Positions 48,001 through 60,530 of a stretch of 64,000 bases of DNA are shown here, piece after piece. Both the position numbers and the translations under genes were made by a program. Each line of letters starts with the position of its first letter. The first letter of the stretch is position 1. Below the pieces are notes generated by a model. The model was not told the DNA's origin. It saw nothing but the letters and a program-made list of their open reading frames with translations, and made no database searches. The DNA lies in the NCBI GenBank assembly GCA_932521035.1, contig OW051495.1, positions 8,742,001-8,806,000 of the forward strand, read 5' to 3'. This stretch comes from Oscheius dolichura (taxonomy: Eukaryota > Nematoda > Chromadorea > Rhabditida > Rhabditidae).

Positions 48001-51000
48001 GTTCATCAACGCTAACTGTGTCAATCTCTGCCGTGGAGGTTCCCCCTATCCCTTCTCGCCGCCCCGTTCCTTACCTTGTGTATTGACGGGATCCATCGAT
48101 CTAGCAATCTCCGGGTGGAAAATCTCCAACATATGCACCTTACAGTAAAGCTTTCCCTCGTGGGAGTTGTAATTGGTCGGCCTGAAGTGAGAACCCAATT
48201 TTCCAGTCAGGATCTAATGCTCCTTACAGTAATTTCTTCTCACATTTGACGCATTTAAAGCATTGAACATGGTAGAGCTGTTTGTTGGCAAAAACCCTCT
48301 CCACCGGGTAGACAATCTTTCCGCAGACTGCGCAGTCTTTCGGCGCTTCATCAGCTGTCATCTCTGGCTGAAAAAGCGATCTGAGAGGGCGGAAGGGGAT
48401 ATTTGTTCGGGGTTTTGAAGTTCCCGGGTTAAAAATGTAAATATCCATCCATTCAGATGGTTTAAAACTGGTTTTCTTCTGAGGAGAGTGAAATTTGAGA
48501 CGGATGAAAAACAACGTGTACTTCCCGCTGACTCGGAGGATTTCAGTGCTCCTACACCCGTATAGCCTCTGCAGGAAGGGAAGCTATCATAAGAAACCAT
48601 AATATGTTAGAAAATCTTAATTGCCGAGGTTCTACGGGTGCGCCAAGATTTCCTGTTTCAGAGGCGAAATTGGTAATTTTCAATGAATTCAGCTTGTAAG
48701 ATGATTACAATCCGTAATTGGGTTCGAAATGTTCAGTTTCCAAATTTTTGGTGTTGTAAAGAAAGGAAAGGGGGTGAGCAATATGAAAGAGGACAAGAAT
48801 AGCCGCCTCTCGGAATAGAGCGGCCCGGAAAAGCACCGGAAGAGTGGTCACTTGGCCCCGCATTGCTTCCTTTCCGTAAAATAATACCCTCCCAAGAAGA
48901 GTCAACACCAATTGCTCATCTTTCTGCTCCCAGGAAGAAAAGAGAAGAAAAATAAACAAACAAAAATGAACGGAAGAAGAAGGGAGCGATTCACGGGGGC
49001 TCCACACCTCATGCTGGGTGCCTGCTGCTATTCTATGCATTTTGAAAAGAACGGCCATTCAAGCGAGGTTGATAGGCAGGAGAGGGAGAGGGAGCTGCCA
49101 TTTGGAGTAGAGGGAATATGGACAGAGAGAATAACAAGCAGAGAGAGGAGCTGCTGTCGTCCCCTCTGGAATGGCTGGGTGTTTATGGAAGAAGCTGGCG
49201 AGACGGGGAATGGGGAGGAGAAGATGTTGCCATTCGGGGGGAGAAATTGATTAATCGGAAAAAGAGATGACGGAATGGGGCCGTCTAGAAAAATTGGGGG
49301 AATGAGCCGGACGCAATGAATAAGCGCTAATTCGTTCTTCTGCAAAAATTTCTGGTCCGTTTTCCAGGACAACCACTCTATTCGAGGCCCCTTGCTGAAT
49401 TTTGACCTCAGTACATCCCAGAAGAAAGGGAAAAGGGCCCAATCTTATAGATATCGTAAAAACACGACCGCTTGAGTGTTTTCCGTGTTAAAGCCTCTCC
49501 TTGGGACCTTTCAGGCGAACCGAGGCGGTTAATCTCATATGGTCACAGATTTACAGGAGGTCTGGCTTCGAAAACAACCTTTGAGCCGCTGGATATTTCC
49601 TCTACTTGTTATTTTCTATGGGAAACTGTTTCTAGAGCCGTTCAAACTGGTTACAGACGGATTTGTAGCAGTTTTCCCGAGAGGGGTTAGCTCCAAATTG
49701 CCCACCTTGATGAAAGTTCCCTTAATTTTCTTGAGATCCGTGTTTCGTTCAATTTCGACCTGTGTTCTCTCTACCTGTACGTCGCCTTCGCCTTTCTCGA
49801 ACCTGAAAAGACAATGCAGAAATATATCTATCCCCTCCAAAGACTCACTTTTCCTTGGCACTGGCTAGGGTCTCTTTTCCGAGTCCAGAAATTTCCCGCT
49901 CCATTCTTTTCAACCTGTCTTCGAGATTCTCAGCCAATGTGTCGTCTATTTTCTCGAATTTATCCTTGAATTGGGAGTATTTTTCCTAAAAACGGGCAAC
50001 ATTTCAATCCTCCTGCCAGCCCCTCGCCTACCTTGGAGATCTCGGTCAATTTTTGCCTCTCTTCGGCCAAAGCAGCTTTAGCCTCGGCTATTTCTTCTTC
50101 TGTCTTAGCCGAAACGGCACCGGATTCAAAATCCTGCAAGAGTAAAAGAAAGTCATCGACGGGTGGCGGACAATGTCGGATCATGGTCAGTCAGCCGGCG
50201 GCGTCGGCGGCGGGGTGTTGCTGCCTAATCGCTGGCTGCCTGGGCATAGCAAGGGGAAAAGGGGCAGAGAGAGAAAGAACTCGATCGCGCAATCCCTCGG
50301 TTTCTTTTTGTGTCCTGGCGGGGGCGATTTCTCCCCCCTTACTACTTTTTAACCTGACGTTTATATGGGAGCCTCCTGGCAGGCTGTTGGCAGCTGCTGG
50401 AACGGAAAACAAAACAACGGAAGAGAGACAGCGACACTGAAAGGGCCAAAACTGTCATGACTAGCATCTTTTGTTCCAATTTTTAAGGATTGTACAATCC
50501 TTTAAAGGGTAACAAAGGCCAAGCTAGGATGGAGTCCGCCTTGTTGCAGCTATAGCTCCGGAAAATCCCCTTTTGGACGACTATGGGAGGCTCATTCTTG
50601 ACGGTAATCTACCCCAAATTTCTGTAAGCGTCGTCGCGATTAATCAGAGCAAAAAATGGCCATTCTCATCCCGAAAACAAGACTTTCCGTGTGCGCAATG
50701 GATTAAATTTGATGCTTGTTTCGATCTCGGGAACATTGCGGTCAAACGTCGTGGTCAGTGGGAAAATACAAGTTATTCACGTTAAATATTGTCCTAAAAG
50801 AGTGGAAAAACTGAAGAGGAAATCAATGAGAACCGTACAAACCGCCAGGATGAGAAACTAAAAAGCTTTTACCCAGCCAGGCAGCCTTCCTCCCCTTACA
50901 CTGGATACAGTCACCCCGTCCAAAATATCTTGTGATTCTCACCTTTTTCATTTGCTTCGTATCCTTCGACTGTTTTATTTGTTCCAGTTCTTCTTTTCTC

Positions 51001-51718
51001 GATTCATCTTTCACTACCTCGTCTTTTTGTGTCAAGGCGGTTTTCTGAAACAAGGGAACTTTCATTAAAAATTGATGGAGACGTGAAGTGTGATCGTGCA
51101 AGGGTGGACAGTGACTTTTAGGGGTTGTTTACTAGACTCGTGCATTGGTTTCGGGACCGATTTTCAAATATTTCCGTCTCTAAAAGTATCAAGAAAGGTA
51201 AATAATGAGATTTTGAAGAAAGGGAACTATCGAGCGAGAGGTGCTATCTTCACTCACCTGGGCGATGACCTCTCTCTGAAATTACCGTATTTTTAGTTGA
51301 TTTTTGATGATTGCTCCAGTTTTTCTCGTGTTTATCCCCAGTTTTGTAACCTTTCTCTATTTCAACAGACAACTCTTGGATCTATTCTCGATAACACACA
51401 CTCAACGGTCCTCTGCGCAGCTGCCGAGCCAGAGAGCCAAGATGAGGAACGTTTACGCGCAACAGCTGGCAGTAACCATTGGACATTGGGAGAGAGACGG
51501 GGGCTGTTTTTAATAGCCGAGAGAAAGAGGGGTCATAGTAATTATTACGAAATTTTTGGCGTAAACTGTTTGGTTTTTTAACCCATTTTTAATATGCTTA
51601 CTATTTGATTAATGTCGGCATTGGTGCGACCTTCTATTTGAATCTTTGGTGGCGGCTTGCGGGCTCCCTCGTCTTCAGAATCGGACGAAACTGCGTATGG
51701 ATCTTCTTCTTCGGCCAT
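42046..51718 (-). CDS. two-LIM protein with ERFEKGE-type repeats, probably cytoskeletal
   Basis: About twenty exons. The start exon (51602-51718) encodes an acidic MAEEEDPYAVSSDSEDEG. Charged helical exons follow, with KEKFEKGEGDV-like units near 49.8 kb. LIM 1 is on exons 48228-48367 and 48075-48181 (CAVCGKIVYP...YHVQCFKCVKCEKKL, C-K-V-H). A second run of repeat units is spread over small exons (46251-46343, 45888-45984, 45498-45596, 45185-45303, 44690-44915, 44538-44644, 44184-44490, 44048-44142, 43904-44005) with F-E/D-K-G-E cores. LIM 2 is on 42675-42808 and 42046-42187 (CTICNLSVYV...YHVKCFRCSYC, C-P-V-H), ending TVLIRSQA. LIM 1 resembles the EPLIN/XIRP2 LIM. LIM domains bind proteins at actin and adhesion structures, so a muscle or adhesion role is inference. 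The exon modularity suggests alternative forms. I do not recognise the exact orthologue. Introns at 45985-46250 and 48368-49.7 kb carry paired copies of the U2-type motif. Confidence 0.85.
46130..46208. repeat. inverted pair of CACCCGTA motifs, site 1
   Basis: Plus-strand GCACCCGTAATACCTCCAC at 46130-46151 faces a minus-strand copy of the U2-type motif at 46187-46208 (complement of CTGCCGAGATTTTACGGGTG). The pair is separated by a T-rich 35 bases, in an intron of the two-LIM gene. It may be a tiny inverted-repeat element or two small promoters. Confidence 0.45.
48553..48642. repeat. inverted pair of CACCCGTA motifs, site 2
   Basis: TACACCCGTATAGCCTCTGC at 48553-48574 faces the complementary TTGCCGAGGTTCTACGGGTG at 48621-48642. 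The outer bases of both motifs match site 1, while the 46-base centre does not. In the large intron upstream of LIM 1. Confidence 0.45.
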
Positions 51719-53746
51719 TTTAGAAAATGGGATATGTTCTCTGGAAAATTTTAAGCTGAAAAGGTCTTGAAGGGAATATATGAAAAAAAAGAAAAAAGAA
51801 GGATTTTCCAGCTCAAACGCTGAAAAGTGAAGATTGTCAAGGTTTCGAGAGGAAAAGAAGCCGATTGGGAAACAAAAATGTCGAAAAACGAGTGAAACGG
51901 GGAGAAACAAATAGACTTGTCTCGCATTTTGACTCCTGTGTGAGGTATCTGGGAGGAGCGGATATGAGGTGGAGGCGGCTTGGGCGACTTTACACTCGGC
52001 GGTCCACGCCTCGGGGGAAGACGGCAAACAAGAGAAACACCGGCTGTGCTGCTGTGCTGTGCCGGTGACGAACACTGGAGGAGGAGGGCGAGAGGGGAAA
52101 GATCTTCGACGAGAGGGGATTTGTCAAGATGTACGTGAGAGGACGAGGACGGGGGAGACGAGCAGCTGAACGGGAGAGGAGTGAGCGGGGGAAGTGGGGT
52201 GAAGAGGGCACGAAAGACGAACAGAGAAAAAGGTGGTCGTGGGAAAGGGGTGACCGGATAATTGTTGCAGGTCAGTAAAACAGAGAAACACTGGGAGAAA
52301 GAGGTCTTGAAACGGATGTTACCAGTTATTGAACGGCAGCGCCCGGTACCAACACTCCCCCGGCAGAGTCCCCGAGAACTCTACGGGTGCTCGACGGGTT
52401 CCAGTTTACCGAGTTTCAAGATGTTTTCGGCCGACTTACTGGACTAGTCTGCCGGTTTCTATAGATCTGGGTGTGACCTTTTACCCATGGATTACCCGAG
52501 AAATAAGCGTCCCCGGTCTTGGAACATCTTTTCTGACTCCGACCATCCAAGGCGTGCAAGGCTTTGTTTACCGGGCAGGTTATTTTGTATTTATTTTATT
52601 CTATGCTTTACTCTATGCAAAAGCAGTTTGCTTTTGATCTATTTCATTCTATTGATACCTTAATTGGAAACGTTTCAATCGACGGGCTTTCTTGTAGTTA
52701 TATAGTTCCCCTCTGCCAAACCTTCCGCTTTGTTTATTCCCTCTTCTCGTCTCTTTCCTCGATTTTTACATAACATCACATATCAAAAACAACTTCGCGA
52801 AAAGGCCAGCCGAGTCAGTTACTCTCCCCTGCCCTAACTCGAGACCGCATTCCGTCCTTCGATATCGATATCCATTCATCTCTTTTTATTTGACATATTA
52901 CCGTTTCTGCATTTTTTCGAAAACCAAATTTATTGACTAGGGTCCCTTTTCGTTCATTATCGTCCTCTCTCGCCCAGCAAGTTTTGCCCAGCTTCTATCT
53001 ATTCAACAAAGGTTTCTGCCGTTTACGCTACTATTTTGCAGAAGTCTCTGTCACATCTCCGTCACATCATATTAGACAAAAGCTTTAAGCAGTTCGCAAC
53101 CCGCCAAACCTTCTTTTTTTTTACCCGAACTTTCCATCTTCTGGCCAACACTGTTCGGCTGGACCCAACGCGGAAAGTTTCGACATCTTTCCTTTCTCAG
53201 CCATCTTTTGGTTTTTTAGTTGGTTTTTTTTCTCTCCAACTACCGCTTAGCAACCTAAATAGTTAACTTTACCAACTTCAAGTGAAAAGAAACGAAACAA
53301 TTCAGCAGCATCGAGGTTAGAGCCCGCCTGCCCTTCAAAATAATCTCCGTTTTTTATCAAAAATCGACAGATTGACCTTATTGTCAACCTGTTCGCACGG
53401 CAAAGGTTTCAACCATCCATTACAACACAAACTTGAGCAAGCTCGACAATCGCTGTTGTGCCATTAAAAGGAGCATACGGTAGTAGGAAAAGCGATGGGA
53501 CTCTTGTCCTATTATCAAATGCTGTGTCTACTCAAAGATCGATTTGGGCTATCCCCCCCCCCCTTACAATGACACAGTTCTGTCAGAAACACGACTAAAT
53601 GATTCATTTGTCAACATTGTTAGACCCGTAATAAGTTAAATTCCCAGTTCGGCTCAAGCATCATTACAAGCAGCATTCGTGATCACCTCGCCATTTCCAA
53701 ATGTCCATTTCCCCATCGCGTTGCAGACCAGAGTTCCCATAACTAT
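51719..53746. other. intergenic region upstream of the two-LIM gene
   Basis: No supported gene. A purine-rich stretch at 51860-52260 is probably the upstream region of the two-LIM gene. A further copy of the CACCCGTA motif lies at about 52372-52393 (minus strand, CGAGCACCCGTAGAGTTCTC). A run of 11 C lies at 53553-53563. Confidence 0.5.
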
Positions 53747-54378
53747 CTAAAATCCCCTTATAATAACTATCAAAATTATGCAATTTACCGAGCCTGGAGC
53801 CAGGAGAATAGTTCCATCGTTGAAACTGATCAGTGTCATTGTCGTAGTCGCCGCCACACAGGTAATGGTCATCGTGTTGGCCATGTTCACGACCACCACG
53901 GGCCTGAAAAGAGAAATTGACCGTATAAGAAATGAACAGGAAGACTCACTCAGCTCCGGGTATACTTCCTCCGATTCCCATTTCCACCATTAACGTTACG
54001 TCTTCGGGTTTACAAGTAAGAGCGAGATCTGCAAATGTAAGCAGGAAGTGTAGAACTAGTTTTACTTCCTCATAATGTTTCCGTAGCGAAAAATGCCCTA
54101 TAAATGCCCCAAAAAACTGGAAATCTCTTCCGCGCAACGCTTTTTGACGCCAGGTTTTTGATTAGTCCCCTACTTGTCGTTGTCGTAGTCGTCGTATCAG
54201 CTACCGCCCCCGTAGTAGTCGGCACTGTTGTCGTCATAACGTCGGCTAATGTTGTGGTAGTTACACCAGCTAAAGTCGTCGTTGGGACCTTCACCGTAGT
54301 CGTGGCCACATCCGCTGTCCTCGCACAGGACAGAACGGAGCCACATAGAGATAGAAATAGAAATAAAATCATCTTCAA
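53747..54378 (-). CDS. small secreted Thr-rich protein with C6-like domain
   Basis: Three exons (54174-54378, 53950-54028, 53747-53903) give 146 residues. A signal peptide (MKMILFLFLSLCGSVLSC) is followed by a mucin-like Thr-rich stretch (VKVPTTTLAGVTTTTLADV to TTTTTTT). A compact domain follows with LALTCKPEDVTLMVE, GGSIPGAEPVVVVNMANTMT, ITCVAATTMTMTLISF and a last VNCI. Signal, T-run and a Cys-containing beta-type domain is the layout of the nematode C6-domain secreted proteins, whose function is unknown. Only part of the cysteine pattern is present, so the assignment is tentative. A second ATG two codons later is an equally good start. The final residues are hydrophobic. Confidence 0.6.
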
Positions 54379-55049
54379 GAAAACTGTAAAAATCCACTGT
54401 AGCTGAGCCTTTTAAATGGACTGGCTTATTACTTTTTTTCTGTTTCCGTTTATCAAGTTCTGGTCGGTAGAAATGAGAAAGACGACGAATTCAGCCGTCA
54501 TGGTAAAAAGCATGTTTTAGACGGTTCGCAGCAGGTGTTTTCCTGATAGCCTTTGTTTTTCACCCGAACGGACACCCAGTTTCTCCTATCTTTGGGGTTA
54601 GCGATTTTTCTCCTATCTTTGGGGTTAGCGATTGTTCGCCTGAATTGTGTTAAAAAAATAAAACAAAAGTTTTGGGGAGGGGGTCGAAGCTGCGAGCTAT
54701 TTCGTCAAGCGGCACCTCTTTCCTTTGCGCCGTGAGAGCATTATATCTAGTCGATGCAACAAGCAAAAACGACGAACAACTTACTGCTGGTGGGGCAGCC
54801 ATTAGCCAGAAGAGGAAGAAGAAATCCAATAAATCCTTTATTATTCTGAGAATGATTGCCAGTATTTATACTTTTATAAAAGGCTGCCGCTTGTTTCCCT
54901 CTTCCCAAAGTTATGCTTGGCTACTAGGCTCTACCTCTTGGATTTCTAGTCACTTCCCATTCTTTTACAGTTCGTCTCAGGTTTAGCGTGTTTATTTACA
55001 AGGGGCAGTATTTCTAGAGGGTGGGAGATATACAGTAGAAGTTGTCTTT
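54379..55049. other. intergenic region with a 27-bp tandem duplication
   Basis: No gene seen. TTCTCCTATCTTTGGGGTTA is present twice in tandem at 54581-54604 and 54608-54631. Confidence 0.5.
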
Positions 55050-56612
55050 CTAGACTCTGCTGGTTCCATTGGCACTGAAATGCTGCATCAGATGGCGGAA
55101 TATGATGATTCTTTGAATCTGTAAGGTCCTATGCGTTTGGATGGTAGGGGACCAACAAACCTGGCTCGTTCCCTCATAGATTTGGAAGATCTTTGCATCA
55201 CGCATAAGTTTCTCTACCGGGTATTCGCGGTTGAATCCATTGCCGCCAAACACTTGTACAGCATTCGTCGCGGCTTCATTAGCCTTGTCTGATGCGAAAC
55301 ATTTGGCAATTGAAGCAAAGTAGGGGTTTTGCGACTGAAAGAATACTGTAATATACATAAAAAGAAGGAGGATGCTCACTCCAGCATCGAGATCGGCGGC
55401 AGCTTTGTAGGTAGCCAAGCGTCCGAGCTCGAGATTCATTACCATGTCGGCCAAGATGAACTGGATGGCTTGGTGCTGAAAATTCGGTAATTACCGGATT
55501 TTGTTTTAAACATACGTTAGCAATCTGTGTGTCGAAGGCCTTTCTTTCCAGAGAGTACCTGGCCGCCTCGTCCACACATCTCCAATGAAGACCCAGTGCT
55601 CCCGCGGCGACCATCGGTCTTGTCATATCAAAGGCACCCATCGCCACCTGAAGCCCTCTTTTTATTCCGTTTTCTAGAAGTATTCCCACCTTGAATCCGG
55701 CTCCTTCAGCTCCTAGAATATTCGCCGCTGGTACTCGAACATCTTCAAAAGTAATAGTCCGGGTGTCGGAGCATCGCTGTCCCATATTTCGCTCCTTCTT
55801 GCCTCGACTAATTCCAGGAGTATCTCCATCGACAATGAAAGCGGTAAAGGCTTTTCCAGCCGCTGCCTTGGGGTCTTCAGATGTTCGGGCAAGGACAAAG
55901 AACCACTTGGCATAGCCGCCACCAGTTATCCAAGCTTTGCTTCCGTTTATCACGTACTCGTCACCTTTTTTCACTGCCTGAAAGGATAAAATAGGCTCTG
56001 GAAATGGTCCCGGAGGGAAATATGGGCGCATTGAACGTGTAAGTGTACCTTAGTCTTCACCCCGCCGACATCTGACCCGGCCCCGGGTTCCGTCACACAG
56101 AAGGAAGCAATAATTGGCTCAGCGGCCATCATTCCCAGATATTTCTTCTTCTGTTCCTCCGTTCCTGCCAATCTGACCGGAGCAATTGGAAGATTTGGAC
56201 CAGAAATAGCCAACTGCTGTCCAGTACAGCCATAGGCCAAAGCCTCGGTGGTAATGATAGTATCCAGTTGGTCGAGACCTGGCCCACCTAAAAATCTACC
56301 TAATCTCCGAGTAAAAAGAAAAAGTACCGTATTTCTCGGGGATTCCTGAATTCATAAAACCAAGAGAGTGTGCCTGCTTCACGACATCCCAGGGAAACTC
56401 GCCAGACTCATCGTATTTAGCAGCATTGGGGATTAGGACCTCTTTGGCGAATTTGAGGGCATGAGCTTGAATTTGCTTCTGGTCATCGGTAAGATCTAAA
56501 AGTCAATAGAAAACTAATGAGGGGAAAAAATGGAAACGGTACCGAAGGAAATGGGCCTGAAAGCAGTGATGGTTTGGGTGGAGGCAAGGCGTGGAACCAG
56601 GCGAGACAACAT
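55050..56612 (-). CDS. medium-chain acyl-CoA dehydrogenase
   Basis: Mitochondrial flavoenzyme of fatty-acid beta-oxidation, oxidising medium-chain acyl-CoA to trans-2-enoyl-CoA and passing electrons to ETF. Eight exons (56543-56612, 56328-56495, 56049-56287, 55690-55977, 55516-55647, 55380-55475, 55161-55334, 55050-55118) join to 411 residues, against 421 in human ACADM. A basic, Ser/Thr-rich presequence ([18 protein letters not shown]) indicates mitochondrial import. Family signatures are [57 protein letters not shown] and [20 protein letters not shown], followed by the catalytic-glutamate segment [14 protein letters not shown]. Nothing appears broken. Nematodes have several paralogues, and I cannot assign the exact acdh member. 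Confidence 0.95.
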
Positions 56613-57225
56613 CTGGAAATACCGTTTTCTAGTGAAAAAAAGAAGAGTTTTCTCGTGGAATTTTTGAAGCGTAACACGGAAATTAGCAGTAACGCCGTAG
56701 ATGAACAGAAGAGGCCGAGACGGACTTGAAAACGAAGGTTAGAGGAATCGCAGACTGCCCGAAGCGCCCAGGACAGACAGAACACTACGGTTCTCAAGGG
56801 ATAGGGTAAAGGAAACGGGCCATTGAAACTGTTGTCAAACAGTTCACAAAATTAAAGAACGAGACGACCTATCCCGGTCCGTGAAGAACCCTATAAACTA
56901 GGGCCAAACCTGGCAGAGAGAAAGATAAGGAAGGGCCGAATGGAGCCAAAGGACAGAGTACGGGAACAGGAGAACAGATAATATGGCAAAGATGGCAAAG
57001 AGCGGCGGCAGATTAGAATCTAGGAAAGTGAAGAATTCGTGCAAAGAAGGAAGCACATGTCGTGGCCAGCTGGCAAATGAACGTTGTTCTCCGTCTACCT
57101 ATCTTAATACAGAGGGCGATATGATAACCACGTGGCTAGCTAAAACGGACTGAATGGACATTGCACTTTCTATCTTTAGGGCGTCATTAAAACAGGTTGA
57201 ATCAATTTATTATATGAGGAGACGG
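56613..57225. other. intergenic region
   Basis: Upstream DNA of the acyl-CoA dehydrogenase gene and 3' flank of the Sre receptor. Nothing further seen. Confidence 0.4.
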
Positions 57226-58755
57226 TCATCTCCATGCGGATTCAATTTGAGCAAAGTGAATATCAGCCATTTGTCTGTGATCCTGCATGTCTATCGCCGA
57301 ATTATCTCTTCTATTTCGAATGAATTTTCCTCTCCACGCGTCGAAACTGTAGATTACTGTAATATTAATAAGCAGCGGGAACCTGAAGTACTCTTATTTT
57401 CTGGAAAAACAGGGGAGGAGCTTACCCAGAGAAGCATAATTCCAGGATCATTGTGACCTTCGCCTGGCGCGTGCTATCCTCCTCCATGCTCATGACGGCA
57501 CTCATCATGAAGCAGCAAATTAAGACGATGAGGACCGTCGTAATGATCTTTGTCTTTATCAGCTGGAAATTACTCATTTATTGTAAAAGATGGTGGGATA
57601 CCTTGAGGACGCGCCAATTCTCGGCGACTTGGAATTTCCGGCTCAACGTGTAGTCCACTTTCGAGTCGAGTTCTTTATTTATTCGCTTATTTTTACAGTG
57701 AATATAGGCGAAAACCTGAAAGAGAAGTTGAAGGGAAAATGAGAAAATACTGACTAGGAGACTGCCAACTTGGAGAAAGAAGGCCGGAAACACGCAGAGG
57801 AACCACGATCCGATATTGACATGGGTCAAAAATGTCATGATAAAAGATGACGAGAGGATGAAGATGCTCAAAACTACAGTAATCCATGTTCTTCTCTCCC
57901 GTTCGTAGTCTCCAATGAAGTAGGAAGCGAATAGCCTTTCGCCCAACATGGCAGGGATTTTGACGGCATGGGTCATCAGGAACCAGCCCTGGATCAGACC
58001 GCATATCAAGTACGGTAAGTCGTGGTTAAAAACACCTAAAAAGTTTAAAAAGTTACTGTATAAGAAGTTTAATAGCCAGGAAAAGGGGCTGCTGAGCTTT
58101 GGCTTGATCTACGGCCCTGATAAATGATTGGGTCCTGAAATGAACATGCTCCATGGTTTAAGATCTCTGGACTAGGTTTCTAGTTCGCTGTTAAATTATT
58201 TAAAAGAGCAGGCAGAGTTCTAGAACTTCAATGGAAAGATCCCAAAGCGACTGCAACCACAAGTCACTTCCGCATTCATTTTTTAACGGAAGGTGGGATC
58301 TCTGGAACTTTCTAGCAGCTCCGAAGATAGTTTAAAGGAAATATTAAGGCATCAAATTTTTGGGAAGCGGGCTCGAGGGGAAAATACACCCATGGGAGCT
58401 CTTTACAATCCCGGGAATCCGTAATAGTTCCTTCAAAGAGAGAGAGAGAGAGAGAAAGCTCACCGTTGAATTGGAATACTCTCCGTTCAATCAGAATTAA
58501 CACAATTCTAGCTATAGCAAAAGGGAAATAGAGCACTTCGTAGAGTATTAGAATATTCAGTAGATTGAAATGAGCTGCCCGAGTGGTACAGCCAAAATAG
58601 ATAGTGACTAGAGAAGAGAGTAGGGTCAAAATAATGATGACAATCTCCAATCCGTGGAATAGGTTGACATAACTGTGATCTTCTTCGAATAAGATTGATG
58701 TATTCGTCAATATTATTAATCTGACAACGTCGTCTGGGTATTCCCGTCGTTCCAT
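57226..58755 (-). CDS. Sre-class (class epsilon) serpentine chemoreceptor
   Basis: Five exons (58464-58755, 57755-58035, 57602-57715, 57426-57562, 57226-57382) join in frame to 326 residues, near the family length. There are multiple hydrophobic helices, with the Sre hallmark at the end of TM3/start of the following loop: MLGERLFASYFIGDYERERR. Further features are IHCKNKRINKELDSKVDYTL and SRKFQVAENWRVLK before a late helix, and a charged C-terminus. By family it is a seven-transmembrane GPCR of chemosensory neurons. ATG 58755 follows directly on a TTTTGG..TTTCAG acceptor, so the start is probably trans-spliced. The tail (exon 57226-57382) was assigned by frame and splice sites only. Confidence 0.85.
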
Positions 58756-60530
58756 CTGAAAGTATCTGATTTTGGAGAGAAGGAGGAAGGGCAATTTGGA
58801 TAATTGGGAATAAAACGAGGAGGTGACATTAGGAGGACTAGGGGCAGATTAGAACACCTATTAGTGGGTAGAGGAGGGGAATATTTACGGGAGGAGCATG
58901 TAGATTAGGGGAGGATTAACAGAGGGATTATTATACAAAAGGAGGGATGACAAGGGAGAGATAATTAGCAGAGAGGTGGATCAAGAACAGAGGACGGGGG
59001 AGAAGATAGATATGTTCTTCTTTAAATTGGACGGAACGGAAAAGGACGTGAATTTATGGGGAATAGGATTGGATAAGATGGAGGATGAGAAGGAGATTTG
59101 TAGGATAGAAAAAGGGTTCCTAGACAAATCACTAGGACCAAAGCGTAGGTGGGGCGGTGTACAAGGAACTGAGACTGCTGTTAGTCTGTTCCGGTTCTTC
59201 TAGGAAACGGAATGGACAAGAATATTATACAGAAGGAAATCTTCACTTCCTATATAATCACCAGCTGCTGTCCAGTCTCTTGTCAGATGGTCAGGGATTA
59301 GCAGAGACAGATGAAGAAAACATAGTGAAAGCTAATGAGAGGTGTACGCCATCATGTGATACTTATTTCTATTTGGCGATTCAAGTTTTAGATCCACCAC
59401 ACACTGAGCCTAAGAATGTCTTTGTTTATTAGTAGGGATGACAGATTCTTGAACCGAAAGGAATTCTTCGTAATATATCATCGTTCGCTATAGATCGTCG
59501 GCGTTTTGTCTGGCACAAAAGATAATACGCTGTCCTTGGGGAAATTTCAATTTTACAAGCGATTTGCCCTCGTCACTATGCCGTTTTGTCTTTTCTGCCC
59601 CCCAATGAAAAGAGCGACTTTGACTCATCTTTCTGTCGTTATTCTTTCGCGTTGTTCCCCTTTGTGTTTAGTTCAAAAATAGCGAATAACAGAACACTAG
59701 AAAAGCTATTTTAACCATTTTAATGAATATTAAATGGGGAGGTAAACAGAAGTCGGGTATATCTCCTTCATTCTGCTACCTGCACCTGCCCTTTCTCTGC
59801 TAGGAAAAAATAAGGGAGAGAGGGAAGAAAACGGGAGAGCAGAAATCTATTGTTCTTTTGTCTATTTGGGCTGTGTCGTTTTGCATAACGAGAACAGGTA
59901 GACCCAGGAAAAATATTGGCTGGCGGATTATGAAAACAGCACGGCAGTCAAGAGAGAAATCACGAAAGGAAGTGGGAGAGAAAAATACCGGAAATGGGCA
60001 TCAAGAGTTTTGATTCAAGACGTACGTGTCATGTAAGAATAAATTAGCCTAGGTAAATCCGCTTGGGAGGGAGGCACCTTGAGCAGGAACCAAATGACGG
60101 CAGAAGAGAGAGGGAGCAAAATGGGGATAGAATAGTCTTCAAGATGAAGTTGGCCACTGATTTCCAGCTCTGCTGGGGCATTGTGTGTGGCCAGGCAGTC
60201 TCGGAACGGTGCCACGCTGGATTTTGTTGGCATTGTATTCCGTTTTACAGCAAAAAAGCAGACGATATCACAGAGAAACTCCTTTTGGAAAGCTCAGCTC
60301 TTCCAGCTCCGGTTTTGCACATTGACGGTGAATAGGGAATAAAAGCGTAAGGAGCGGGAATTTGGAGGGTGGAGCCCATAAAGGCACCGTAAAGCAAAAG
60401 GGTAGGGGATTGTTTTCAAATAAATAATTCTGAGGTATCCATATTTCACGTTTTAATCGGAAAAATGAAGGGACAGGTGGCACTCGAGAATCAGGAAAGG
60501 TTAAAGCATTTGTTAGAATCTACTCTCTTA

